Shown here: positions 36,057-47,190 of the stretch, in pieces
Layout: every line of letters begins with the position of its first letter
Position numbering within the stretch: position 1 is the first letter of the stretch
Assembly: GCF_905163445.1 (NCBI RefSeq)
Contig: NC_053189.1
Coordinates: forward strand, 15,022,001 to 15,086,000
DNA: 64,000 nucleotides
Reading direction: 5' to 3'
Source: Pararge aegeria
Lineage: Eukaryota > Arthropoda > Insecta > Lepidoptera > Nymphalidae
Notes under the pieces: model-generated
What the model saw: only the letters and a program-made list of their open reading frames with translations
What the model was told of the DNA's origin: nothing
The model's database searches: none
Translations under genes and position numbers: made by a program

Positions 36057-37493
36057 ACGTGTAGCAGTGGACCATGATGTTGAAACATTACGATTGGTTC
36101 AAAAAGTTTCGCGTGCAACCTACGTATGTTGTTAAAAAGAGACTTCGTTAACAATAATTACAGTAACAACTTGCAAACTGCTGGTTTGTAGACGTGGACC
36201 AAGTCATCATGTCTACCAATGAGCTGTATCTACCGACTTAGCACATCAGCATTTCAGGCTGGTCTCGAAACGGAACAGCTGGTATCCAACCAGTTACTCA
36301 AAAACCCTGTCGTGTTCACGAGGCTACGTGTGTTAAATTGAGGAAGTATTTTTAACATTAAATTCTTCCTTCCCTTACGCAGTAGAGGGTTTGTTTACAA
36401 GTAAAACCACCTTGTGGTTTGGTTAAATTACAAGTAACTAAATTAAAGCCGTTTATAATATTTTGCAGTGTTTGTTATATAGCATTGTCACAACATCTTT
36501 GTGTGCTTTCAATTATGTCAAGGCGCTTTTGTTTTAATTAAAAATTATTACCAGGCCTATTGACGACCACTCATTTATACCGTGGCTTTATAAACCACTC
36601 TGCTTTAATAAGCTTATATTTTCAATGTCCCTGCACGGCTAGCACGGACCGGAGACATTTTTCTCTCCGAGGACAAAATTATATCTTCTCGCACAGCTTT
36701 ATCCATCTCTTCGAGCACAGCTGGAACTAATACCTAAATAAAATACGTATAATAGGTAAACTTCTCCTATTCGCTGTTGTGTGTTCGCAGTGTTATTATT
36801 ATTTGATAACAATTATTATTTGATAGCCTTACTAAACCGTTCAATAATATTGTTCATTCTAAATAACCATTAACATATCATAGAATAAAAAATCTTGCGG
36901 CGTGCATTTTTGGATTTCTCATGTTTTGCCACCATACAAAATTATACGAACTACTACGGCTAAAGGGCCGACCGGGCCCTAAGTTCAAGAGGCCGCTCAG
37001 CCTCCTTGAACGACATACGAAAACGTTAAAAGCCTACCCTACCCTACATACCCTAATTCAATAAAGAACTCTCGACTTAACGTATAGGCCCATGACCAAT
37101 AAAACTCGATGGCTTGGTTGCTAACAATTTTTACAGGAATACGCGATAGGTAGGTACATAGGAATTCTTTAAAGTATCTTGTTTACTAAAACTAGAGCCC
37201 CAATTTCGATTTTGGCCAATCTGGCCCTTGGTTACATGGCAGCGCTACTGGATACGGTTAACGACGTCATACATATCTGAAGATAACGGCAAATTGCTAG
37301 CACCAATTCACTCCGTCGAGGTCACTGTCCAAGTCACTTCGAGTGAAAGGATTTCAGTTGTGTTTTGGCACTAAGTTAACTTGTTGTGAACGTCTATTAA
37401 CTATTTTGTATATAATAAGGTTTGTATTCTAAAATATAATTGTGTTACCTGCGAATTCTACGATACATAAATGTCTAGTACCTATTAAAGTAT

Positions 37494-37677
37494 AAACCTA
37501 TATTTGTCTATCACAAGAATTTTGATTTCAAAATCGATATAAATCGGTTAAGGGTTGAACCAAATTATACTAATAAGACTATAGGTAAACTTCCTATGGT
37601 CTATAATTTGGTTCAACCCTAAACCGAATTATATCCATTTTGAAATTAATATTCTTGTTCTTGACAAATATAGGTTT
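37494..37677. mobile_element. 184-bp foldback repeat in GST 5' intron
   Basis: The left arm 37494-37575 and right arm about 37592-37677 are inverted copies of about 82 bp at roughly 85% identity by eye. Shared blocks include AAACCTATATTTGTC, ATTTCAAAAT, ATCGGT or TTCGGT and AGGGTTGAACCAAATTATA. The spacer is about 16 nt. Transcribed from the GST promoter, it would form a long hairpin. Confidence 0.85.
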
Positions 37678-37933
37678 AATTTTTTATTTTTTTTATTTCT
37701 GTGAATAGTTACTTTCCCTTTAGGGTTGGCATTGCCCATAAAACTGCTAAACTTGCTTAACTACTTTTAAAAAAAAATAAGAAATTTAAATTAAAAAAAT
37801 TCATTTCATTTACAATTTTTTTTTTTTATTATATATTTTAAAATTTGGGATGTCTTTTGTACCTACCCAGTTTTATAATAGAAAAAAACCAGAAGACTTT
37901 TACTTTATGTTTTCGTGTTATCAATTACAGACA

Positions 37934-40115
37934 ATGGTGATAAAACTATACGGAGTATCTGACGGCCCACCATCAATTTCGGTGAGGCAAGCGTTGACGA
38001 TATTGGAGATCCCCTTTGAATTGGTTAATGTTGATTATGGTGCAGGCGAACATATGACTACGGAGTATGCAAAGGTAATAGCGTATTCATTTCGCATTGA
38101 GGCACGACCTTGAAAGTTTGAGGGATAAAGAAGTGATCTTATGTTGATCACTTCTTTATCCACTATTACAACTAATTCCAAAAGTCATTCATATCTGACT
38201 AAGACTAAGGCAGAAGTATGTAGTATTATAATTTATTGAGCCGTAACTATCGTATTATTAAGGTATGTCTTATAACAACACACACACAAACACTTTAAAT
38301 TATAGAGTGAATCATCAAACGAAAACGTATTTTTATTTCAGATGAATCCACAGAAAGAGATTCCTGTCCTAGACGATGATGGATTCTTTCTTAGCGAAAG
38401 CAATGCTATCCTGCAGTACATCTGCGACAAGTATAAGCCAGGATCAGATCTTTATCCAAGGGATCCTAAAACACGGTATATTTCTTGATTTATTAAAAAA
38501 TACAGTAAATTCATACTTATCATGAACTAATCTTACTGTTCTTACTGTACGGATCCAACGGTGGACGAGTCTAACTGGAACTGCCGGTTCTTTTCAAACT
38601 GGCGGTAAGCCTCTGTGTTTGTTATGAAAATATCCATCACAATGCGTCCTAATTTAGTTTATACAGGAAAATGACATTTAATTGCTGCAACAGGATATAA
38701 GCCTATAGTTATTATTTTGCAGGGCCACTGTGCATCATCGACTCTGCTTCAACCTGTCAACATACTACGCCAACATATCTGCTTATACAGTAAGACATTT
38801 GTTGATATTATTTATTCTTTACAGTTATATGTTGAAGAATTCCGTCTTCGTCATCCGAATATTTTAGCCACTCACGATATCCAATATATAAAATAAAATA
38901 GTATACAAAAAGCTGACTATCTTTTCATACATAAAAAAACATACAGTGGAACTGAGAACCTTTCGCTTTTTTGTAAGTCTGTTGAAAATAGATACGTCTT
39001 AACTGGATGCTCTACTCTATAATAATTTGAAAAAGTACAGTAATTATTGTAAAATTTTAGAAATCATTTACATATCACATTCAGCAATGCCGAAAAACTT
39101 TAAACCAGATGATCTACAATATACCTCGCCACTACAAAAATATGGTCATATAAATCTGAAATCCTGCTTCCAAGAATTTATTTATAGTTTACCAAACTAT
39201 CAATAGTTTTTGTGTATGTAGCCCAATACAAAAACTAAATGGGTTGGACCTTTAATAATTCTAAATGTCTAAAACCAGATAATGCAAAAGCAGATAATTT
39301 GTAGATTCATCGAGACTATGATATTATTATTCATTTCAGATGGCACCAATTTTTTATGATTACGAGCGCACAGATTTGGGATTGAAGAAAGTGCACATGG
39401 CATTAGAAGTTTTAGAAACTTATTTTGAAAGATTGGGCACCAGTTACGCGGCAGCTAACCACTTGACTATCGCTGACTTTCCGCTCATTAATACCACCAT
39501 GACTTTGGAAGCTATAGATTTTGACTTTAGCAAATACAAAAGGGTAAATATAATCTCTAAATCTAAATCTAATTGTTTATTATCACCAATAGCCTATAAC
39601 AGATCACAGCTGGACTATAGGCCTCTCCCTATTGGTAGGTTTGCCCATAATTATGCTCGTATTCGTTTTAAGCTTTAAAATTAACTAATATAAACTGGCG
39701 TACATAATTTCATAAGCATCTAAAGAAAGATTTTATTCATTAAAAATGTAAAAGAATGAAATGGAAATATTATAAACTATTGTTGCAATTTGTCTATCAC
39801 ATTTGTATTGACTTATCAATAAAATTTCTTAGTTTTGTAGTACTAAATCATAATTATTTTGTAAATAATGATTTTGTAAATCTGGAGTCGTGACACATTC
39901 TTAAAATCAAACTGAGTTAGTTTAATACATAGTCTTTAATATTATAATCTATGTTACAGATTTCCAATTGGTACAGTGATTTCAAAAAGAATTATCCCGA
40001 ACTCTGGAACATTTCAGAAGGAGCAATGAAGGAAGTTCAATATTTTGTAAAGAATCCGCCTGATTTAACACATTTGAATCATCCAATTCACCCAGCCCGT
40101 AAAATAAATAAATAA
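37934..40115 (+). CDS. Cytosolic glutathione S-transferase, delta/epsilon-like
   Basis: Conjugates glutathione to electrophiles, typically in detoxification. Exons 37934-38074, 38342-38475, 38723-38789, 39340-39543 and 39960-40115 join in phase to 233 aa. The start MVIKLYGVSDGPPSISVRQA opens the thioredoxin-like domain (about residues 1-82). NPQKEIPVL supplies the cis-proline and LSESNAILQYI the glutathione-contacting Glu-Ser. The helical domain follows, with the N-capping-type LTIADFPLI segment. The C-terminal NHPIHPARK ending is longer than in many delta GSTs. The usual catalytic S-P-P reads G-P-P-S, so the serine that activates glutathione may be shifted or replaced. The ATG lies three bases after an acceptor (TCAATTACAG), so an untranslated exon precedes it. 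Its stop is 39 bp from the stop of a convergent cystine-knot gene. Exact class is uncertain. Confidence 0.93.
38123..38161. repeat. 16-bp perfect hairpin in GST intron 1
   Basis: GGATAAAGAAGTGATC pairs exactly with GATCACTTCTTTATCC around the loop TTATGTT, starting 48 bases after the exon 1 donor. Confidence 0.9.
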
Positions 40116-40116
40116 A
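40104..40116 (+). terminator. Polyadenylation signals overlapping the GST stop
   Basis: Overlapping AATAAA hexamers span the last codons and TAA of the GST (AAATAAATAAATAAAAG). If used, the mRNA would end just inside the region opposite the neighbouring gene's 3' end, which would keep the two convergent transcripts apart. Confidence 0.4.
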
Positions 40117-40154
40117 AGTTTTCTATATTATGTTTTTGTGTTCTTTTAAACTTT

Positions 40155-41068
40155 TCAGGAAACGCACCTCTTCATAAATCCCAAGCAAGAATGGGAGCAG
40201 CAATCGCTGTTGTTGTTACACTGAAAAATATAGAAACAACCTAATTAAGTAGGCAATTATCAAGAGTACCAATATGTACCTATATAAAACTATCATGCTA
40301 CCGTTTTTATTTACTTCATAGCATAGTATAAAAATAACACTACTTCATCGGGGAACTCCCTACCAGATTCATATATATATATTCAGCAGTGGACGGCAAT
40401 CGGTTTAATTGAAAATTACGGTGAGATCATAATCAAGTGCTTATTTGTCATCGTATACAAAATTCTTCTACTGCAGGGCTAGCGCAGGCAGGACACAAAA
40501 ATTTATATCCCCCGATTATACCCCCTGACAAGGGATATAATTAACGTGTCCACCTGCTAAAGCACGGGAGCGCCTATATATTATAAAGATATTATTTCCA
40601 ATTGTGCGCCAGTGCTCTGAGAGTTGACACAACTGTGGAAGAAGATAAATTTTTTTATCCTTTCCCCGGGGAGATAATTGTCTCCTGCCCATGCAAGAAA
40701 AAACTAATATTTATGTAATTCTCGCAAATTTGTTTTGAAAAATAAAGATACTGCTAATATTAAAGATAAATCGTTACTATACTTTATCAAAATACTGTTG
40801 ATAGGATAAAAATAACTTAAATGAATAGGTAGTGGTACTTAAGTAGGTATACACTTACAAACTCTCCTATTTCGGCGCACTTTATGTTATCAATTTTTAA
40901 AATGTATTCCAATGGAGTTTCCTCGACATTTATATTATTACTATCAATATGATGAGGGATCGGTACATCTTCTAAAACTATCGTTATTTTATTCGTAAAA
41001 ATAAACGCATTCACATTATAATTATTAAAAACAATAACAAAGCACAATACAAAACACATGTGACTCAT
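40155..41068 (-). CDS. Secreted cystine-knot (knottin-like) peptide precursor, gene A
   Basis: Two exons: 40859-41068 (70 codons, ends in phase 0 at TTT/GTAAGT) and 40155-40220 (22 codons with TGA). The precursor is 91 aa. An N-terminal hydrophobic signal sequence (MSHMCFVLCFVIVFNNYNV) is followed by an acidic propeptide-like segment and a Cys-rich C-terminal domain. That domain's cysteines follow C-x6-C-x5-C-C-x3-C-x6-C, the spacing of inhibitor cystine knots. Such folds occur in insect defence and signalling peptides and in venom toxins; nothing here shows which. Only the first cysteine is in exon 1. Gene B at 42543 has the same intron phase and exon 2 size. The start could also be the Met at residue 4. 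The gene is convergent with the GST. Confidence 0.82.
40486..40548. repeat. Imperfect inverted repeat
   Basis: AGGACACAAAAATTTATATCCC and GGGATATAATTAACGTGTCC face each other around a pyrimidine-rich centre, in intron 1 of cystine-knot gene A. It may be a MITE core, as related GC-rich flanks (GCACGGGAGCG, CTGCAGGGCTAGCGC) lie on both sides. Confidence 0.55.
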
Positions 41069-42542
41069 GGTAACTAGGTAATTTGCAAATTCAAGTCATG
41101 CCTTGATAGCGCTCGTGGTCGAATGATGTATGAAAGCGAGAACGTGATGTTCGTACGTAGGTACATGATTCACAAAAGCCTGTTTATAACTATGCAGACA
41201 TGTACCTACCAAAATTACCCGACTGCTGTACTACCTATGCTAGAAAAGGCAATAATATTAATATGACGTAAGTTTGAGTTGTTTCAATGAATTAGGTACC
41301 TACATTTACATTTTATCTAATTTAAACCAAATATCTTTTTCGCGCCTAGGATATTAAAATTTAAAGTCTTTCAAAGCCTTTTTGCAAAATTAAAAGATAG
41401 TTCTTTAATTACCTTACCAATAGTAGGTAATTTAGTGCATACATTTAAAAAATGTGTAAAAACACATCTAATACAGCGAGGTTACTAAACATTTAATGAA
41501 TTTCTTAATGACAAGGTAGATTGGAAGCAGCCAGCTTCGCTCTCATCTCCCACAAGATAGAAAAATGATTGTAAATGTTGATGTTGGAAAAGAGCAACTA
41601 CTGTACTACCGTACTACGGTAGAATCTGCTTTTCGAACCGGTGGTCACCGGAGTCACTACAAACAGACATACCTACTCGACGTTTCAAAAGTGCTTATAA
41701 AGTAGGCCTACTTGAAATTAATGAATTTTGACATTTTTAACATTACTTAATGGACATTACATATATCCATGGAGTTAAATTATATCAATGCATAGCTCCA
41801 TACAAATAATTATAATTATATTCATCTGTATGGATAAGACGTAGGTTACGTTGACAACCCTACCTAAGGCAGGAGAAGCAGATGCAGGGAAAGAATCGAG
41901 ATTTGAAAAAAATCTTCACTAGATATAGTGGCATTTCAGATTGAATTTCAAAATAGGTACCTACGTCTTGAAATGTTTGATAACGTCGGTAGGGGTTTAC
42001 GTTTATGACAAGTGGCAATAATTTGTAACATAACGTTACATTTAGATTCATATTATGATGCGACTAAGGATTTATATACTATCCTTTGGCGCATCATAAT
42101 GTATGTAATAATTAATGGTTTCTGTGCGTAAAAATAATTTCTGATTCGATTTGACTTAATACATGCGGCGGCGTCGAGAGAGGTACGAGGTGGCGTATTA
42201 AAAAATGGTTATGGTTAGGAAACTATATATTTTATAACTATTTAACAGATATATAGATAAGCAGATACATATTTTTTTATAAAACACGATGGGAAAGTGA
42301 CTTTTATTTAATTTTTTTCTTTTTATCTTTGGAAATTTACGAACGGGAAAAATATTTTGTTGTTAAAGTGAACAAATAATATTGATTTATCTACTAAATA
42401 ACAGAGTAATGTTTCCTTTAGCTGTCAAAGTGAAATTGCAGTCAAACTTGACTGCATTTTGAAATAAATAAAAATAATTATAAAATAAATTAATAATAAT
42501 CTTCACAATTCGTTGTCGTATTTAGACTCTTTACAGACGTAT
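41069..42542. other. Spacer between the two cystine-knot genes
   Basis: It contains the upstream region of gene A and a dispersed-repeat fragment (about 41630-41715, with GAACCGGTGGTCACCGGAG). The 3' untranslated part of gene B probably lies at its right end. No additional gene or third paralogue was seen. Confidence 0.55.
41183..41188 (-). promoter_or_regulatory. TATA box candidate for cystine-knot gene A
   Basis: On the minus strand GTTATAAAC lies about 115 bp upstream of the start codon. A start about 30 bases downstream would give a leader of roughly 85 nt. No other core element was resolved. Confidence 0.4.
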
Positions 42543-44841
42543 TTACGACACGCATCTCTTCATGTAGCCCAAGCATGCGTTAGTGCAGCAATCACTGTGG
42601 TTCGCGCACTGGAACAAAAACAAAAAGTTTAAATAGTTAACCACAAAAACCTAAACAGTTGACGATCTCCCCGGAAGAGCGGTGAGCGCTGGGAGGTCCC
42701 GGTTTTGATTTGAGTGATTTGAGCAAAGACAATTTGGAAATTTATAATTTCTTTTCATCTAGCGGGAGGCTTCGATTGTGGCTAGTTAGCACTCTAGCGA
42801 CAAAAACGTGGCGCTAAGCAATTTAGTACGTTCCGGTACGATGTCCAGACCACCAGGAGAGATTGCAGTCAAGGGCTAACTTGTAGTGGCATAAAAAAAT
42901 GGTCTTCACCACATGATTCAGTGACGCACCCTGGTCGCTATACCATCAAGACAACTCGCCCACGAACTCGCATTAAAAAGCGTGGTGGTCCTAAGCTTGC
43001 TAGAAAAATAAAGAGCTTAGACACATTAGGGATTTCTCCTTTTTAATTTAATTTATATTATAATTGACGGAGCATTTGGCCAACCTTTCGCAGCCGAGCA
43101 ACAATTAACAAGGTATGCAAGAAACGCGTCCTACAAAGTGCCACCTGTGTCCATTAACCTGAGGCGTAGGTGTTAAATCTAATGTGCCTGTAAATAGGAG
43201 AGGCAATTAAATAAAGGATTAGACGCGTACGTCTCTCCTATAGAGAGGCCCTGATTCAAATCGGTTCATCGAGACTCATCATCATTACCACCCACCTATT
43301 ACCGGACAATACAGGGCAAGGATCTCTCAGAGTGCGAAGGGTTTAGGCCGTAGTCTACCACGCTGGCCACATGCGGGTTGGTAGACTTAACACGCGGCCA
43401 TTGAGAAATTTATGGAAAACTTTCAGGTCTCAATCATGCAGGTTTCCTCACGATCTTTTCCTGCACCGTTTAAAGCAAGTCATATCTAAATTCCTTGAAT
43501 TAAAACGAGATTAATATTGTGTAATTAAATCTAACCTATTAGCAATCCTGACTGACCCAGAGAGTTAACGGTTTTGAAAAATTTGCTTTTGGTTTTCTTA
43601 ATTTATACACACACAGTATGTTAAGCCAAGTTCGAAAATATAAATTAGGTGCTAGACATAATCAATATCATAACGATTTAAAGGACGGATTAAAATTCGC
43701 AATGTTCTACTTTACGTCACGACACGTTAACGTTGCGTTAAGTAGAAGGGAAAAGTTGATCAGAATACAGAAGATTAATATGTGCCTTTACTTCTCAATT
43801 TAGAAATTGATTCTTCAAGGGCTTCCTTTAAGGACGATTACGGAAGGACAATAAGGAAAAAAGGAGCAGCGGAGTTTAGTTTGAGGTAAATTCCCTGGTT
43901 TTAACAGCCCAAACTAAAAAAGAGAATAAAGAATACATTGTTGGACTTTCAATCATTTGATTGAAAGTCCACGTCTAGCCTAACCTAACAGGGAATCGAC
44001 TGCGAAACTTGTGATTCGCATTGGTCAAACTACAAAATATATCGTAATGAGAGAATTATTATAAATACTAACTAAAATAAGGGGGCTATTAGTATACAGC
44101 TATACTGAGCCAGCTCCTTTGTCACCATTTTTACTTTAAACAAATTTATGACAGAAATGTATAATTTTACACAAATGTGTGATAATAAAGACGAATTTTC
44201 TTTCTTTCTTTCAAAATAACATTTAAGCTACTGAATAGGTATATATTATAAGGATTTCACCCCGTTTCTTATAATTTAAGCATGATTGCCAGGTTGGTGT
44301 ATTTATTAGCATGTTTGACCGAAATTTGATAGGTTTCACAGAATTTCTGGACAGATACCTACTATCTGTCCAGAAATTCTTAGTACCAACCAACGAACTT
44401 AGTATTCACTGAGTTTGTTGATACCGGCCTAGAATTAGGAAATCAGCGTTATCCACCCAGCACACCTAGCATCAAGCACGGGTAGGAGACATTTTTCTCC
44501 ATTTTTCTTTCCCTGACAAGGAAATCCTTGGCCATGTTATATGACACAATCAGGCAATGATTACGAAGATAAACATTAGTTTCTTTGCCTGGCAATAAAT
44601 TCCGTTTGTAAAAAAATAGTAGGTAAATACTTACAAATTCACCAATTTTAGCGCACTGTTTGTTCACCGTGACTTCCACTGGTACGCTCTCAACTGCGAG
44701 TTTCTCAACCACATCTTCAGGCACCGGTGTATCCTTCGTGAAAACAGCTTCTAAGTTCCTACCTCTTGTTAGAAACCCATTCGTAAAATCACATGCGACA
44801 ATAAAACTGACGAAAAATAGAACCAAACACGCACGAGCCAT
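42543..44841 (-). CDS. Secreted cystine-knot (knottin-like) peptide precursor, gene B
   Basis: Two exons: 44635-44841 (69 codons, ends in phase 0 at TTT/GTAAGT) and 42543-42608 (22 codons with TAA). The precursor is 90 aa. The signal peptide is clear (MARACLVLFFVSFIVACDF, then a short hydrophilic step). An acidic spacer with VPEDVVEKLAVESVPVE follows, then the C-terminal C-x6-C-x5-C-C-x3-C-x6-C core, identical in spacing to gene A. The two paralogues match closely in the core and weakly in the spacer, as expected for a conserved fold and a removable propeptide. The intron is 2026 bp and holds SINE and hairpin sequence. The biological role is unknown; defence, signalling and toxin-like uses are all known for this fold. 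Confidence 0.85.
42745..42897 (+). mobile_element. Dispersed repeat family 3 copy (gene B intron)
   Basis: GGGAGGCTTCGATTGTGGC, TAGTTAGCACTCTAGCGAC, CGTTCCGGTACGATGTC, GATTGCAGTCAAGGGC and TAACTTGTAGTGGCATAAAA run in the forward order of this family. Confidence 0.75.
43262..43500 (-). mobile_element. Truncated SINE, family 1 (gene B intron)
   Basis: Reverse copy: it starts at the (GAT)-type tail CATCATCATTACC, then GGTTTAGGCCGTAGTCTACC, CAGGTTTCCTCACGATC and TTTAAAGCAAGT. The tRNA-like head is missing. Confidence 0.75.
43943..43970. repeat. Perfect hairpin in gene B intron
   Basis: GGACTTTCAATCA is matched by TGATTGAAAGTCC with a two-base centre, forming a near-continuous palindrome. Confidence 0.85.
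44340..44380. repeat. 18-bp perfect hairpin in gene B intron
   Basis: AGAATTTCTGGACAGATA pairs with TATCTGTCCAGAAATTCT around CCTAC. It lies 255 bases from the exon 1 donor of gene B. Confidence 0.92.
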
Positions 44842-44931
44842 TGTAGATTTGAAACTGCGATTTGTTATTTGGAAATTTGTAAGTGAGTCAACGGAGTGTC
44901 ATCGACTGTTGAAAGGTGGACTGTCGGCAGT

Positions 44932-44940
44932 CCTTTTATG
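44932..44940 (-). promoter_or_regulatory. TATA-like box of cystine-knot gene B
   Basis: The minus strand reads CATAAAAGG. An initiator-like ACAGTC lies about 30 bases downstream (around 44905-44910), and the ATG follows about 65 bases later. This spacing fits an arthropod TATA promoter. Confidence 0.5.
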
Positions 44941-46339
44941 ACTCTTTACATGCGTTCATAAACCCGCATGTGCGTTATAGGTAGTTAGGTATTTGTTAAC
45001 AGTTAATGATAAGGTGCTGCCGTTACTTTCAATTTCTCCACAGGGCGGTTTCTTTTGTGACATTGTTTACGCGAAATGGAAATCAGATTAATGTAAATTG
45101 TTTGACCGATAGAAACAAAGTTGGTACCTTCCTTTGTTTACTTTGGTAAACCCTTAGGTCTGCCTGAACCTAAGTAGTACTAAAAATTTAACTTTACGAG
45201 TAATAAGTTCTATGACCCGAAAATAAAATATATCTAATGATTAGCAGAAGGGCCTATTGTATAGGTTGATGCGTCTAAATGTTCTACTGCTGTTCTATAT
45301 TGCCTAGACCGACAACTTAACTTGCTCTCCGAAGCAAGGGTAGAACAGTGCCAAATTATCTTACTGATGGGTAGATACTAATAATCGTTAAGTAATGATT
45401 TTATTACGTTACTTTATTTTTATATTTTTTCATAATTTCACTACGTTACCTTATTTTTCATTTTTTCATAAATTCTGCAAGTGATATTTACAAATATACG
45501 CCTGCTTCTTTCTGGCTGTGTAACAAGTCCATGTTATAGCCTCAGAATAGCTGCCCGATTCAGTAATTTACCAACTGCTTGTCTTCTTACATAATAATTC
45601 GTTATATGAAGATATTGTAAAAAAGATCCCCGGCTCATGCCGAAAAGTGCATCGGCAGGTACTGTAAACCTGCAGTGTATATTGGTCGAAATTTTGTATT
45701 TCGATATTCGATGTGATTATTGTAGTTAACGTAAAAAAATGAGATACCATACTCTATTAAGATGCTATGTAGCTACTTATTTATTAATTTTCGAAGTTTC
45801 CAAAAGACTATGTAAGTGAAAGGCCTTATTATAGAGAATTAGATTAAATTTTATGGATACTTTTATACCATAAAAATATCCACCTTTATGTGAACTCAAA
45901 CACTATTAACCTTGTTTATATATCAATGTAGGTACACTGAGAATTTTCCTACTTTATCTATAACACATTGCAACATTCACAACAAATAACTACTCTATAG
46001 CAAATAACATTCTTAAGTGCATGACATCTATTAATTCAATAAAGTTATCAGGTGCATTTTTCCGTACTTCAAAATATTTCAAAACTTCTCGAGTTTATAG
46101 TAGTGACTTAGTTTCCTACTCATTAAACTGAGCTATTGAATCTGTTGTACCCTGGAATTGTCAGTTACTTCGCAGTTAATACTTATTTAAACTTCATTTA
46201 TAAGTCAGTATTTAAATATGTAAGTGTTGTTATTTGTGTACACTAGTTTATGTATTAGTATTTAGTTATTCGCATGTATGTATTTTAAAATTTGTACCAC
46301 CAGCAGTCTATTCTCCTCTTCTTTTTTTTCCTAATTCAA

Positions 46340-46485
46340 AGGTTGCCTGGCAGAGATCGCTATAAAGCGATAAGGCCGCCTTTTGTATTCTACTTCTTTC
46401 TATATGTTTCCGTTTTTATTTTATTTTGTATACGTTAATGTCGTGGTATACAAATAAAGACTTTAATAATAGTAATAAATAATTT
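46340..46485 (+). mobile_element. 3' tail of a non-LTR element with stem-loop
   Basis: AGGTTGCCTGGCAGAGATCGC, TATAAAGCGATAAGGCCGCC and TTTTGTATTC are followed by a T-rich stretch, ATACAAATAAAGACTTTAAT and an (AAT)n-like tail. It is the most complete copy of the stem-loop tail in the window. The order stem-loop, AATAAA, simple repeat supports a retrotransposon 3' end. Confidence 0.65.
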
Positions 46486-46526
46486 ATTCCATCTCTACTT
46501 TTATAGTAATAATAATAAATAAAAAT

Positions 46527-46790
46527 TAATAATTGAATGTTGAGTCGACCGTTATTGTTCCGGTCGTCTTTTCAGTCAATGGTCTTCTAGCGAAAAGCTT
46601 CGACCAACATCTTAAGAAGCTTTCGCTTGGTTGTTGGATCAAGGGTCGGATACAGAAGGCAGTAGTAATTGAAACGGCGCGTATTGTTAAGAGGTTCCTC
46701 ACTCTGGAGCCCTGACCGCCGGTTGCTTGGGCATTTAAAAGCCCCGCAAGCGGAGAGTGGATGTTTTTTCTTACAATTTTTTAATAGTGT
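46527..46790 (+). pseudogene. C-terminal fragment of a retroelement ORF with 3' UTR
   Basis: The open frame 46533-46715 reads TVIVPVVFSVNGLLAKSF, then LGCWIKGRIQKAVVIETARI, ending FLTLEP. This resembles the C-terminus of insect reverse-transcriptase ORFs, where a V-P-V-V/I segment is followed by Q-K-A-V-x-x-x-T-A-R-I. After the stop, CCGGTTGCTTGGGCATTTAAAAGCCCCGCAAGCGG recurs inverted at 55090-55145, so this is a dispersed family. The body of the ORF is absent. Confidence 0.55.
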
Positions 46791-47106
46791 TTTTTATTTT
46801 TTTAAAGTTGTAAAGAATTAAAAAAAATTAAAATCAATAAATGATAGAGTATAAATTAATAATAGTTAGTGTCCTTCGTCATTAATCTCAGACTATTTTC
46901 CACTGCGGAACAAATTCCGCCGGTCTTATGAGATATAGAGAGACGGTTTTAGAGCATGTATATTGTATATATCTCGAAGCGCTGGGGTTCTCCTAATTGA
47001 TAAAAATAGTGATAAAATTACTACCTAATAGGGTAAAAGACACCAGTTTACAAGCATAACATGACAGAAAAGTAACCACGTCTGTGTACGTAAGTTTATA
47101 CTAAAG

Positions 47107-47190
47107 CTTAGCTGTGTTTCAGATGGGCCCTTATTAAGATAATTTAATCTTCATTATCTTAATCACAGGGCCCATCTTAAACACAGCTTA
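47107..47190. repeat. 84-bp inverted repeat
   Basis: TTAGCTGTGTTTCAGATGGGCCC and TTATTAAGATAA face TTATCTTAATCACAGGGCCC and ATCTTAAACACAGCTTA. The arms are about 38 nt with few mismatches and the centre is short. It is a foldback element or MITE between gene B and the esterase-like gene. Confidence 0.85.

Larger units (their letters stand above)
35166..37933. other. Spacer between the repeat-protein gene and the GST start
   Basis: It holds a small perfect hairpin (35445-35465), a non-LTR type tail (35870-36056) and a foldback element (37494-37677). A likely untranslated first exon of the GST gene lies at about 37330-37419, ending AATAAG before GTTTGT. A CRE-like ACGTCAT at 37265 may be part of the GST promoter. 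No further gene was seen. Confidence 0.5.
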
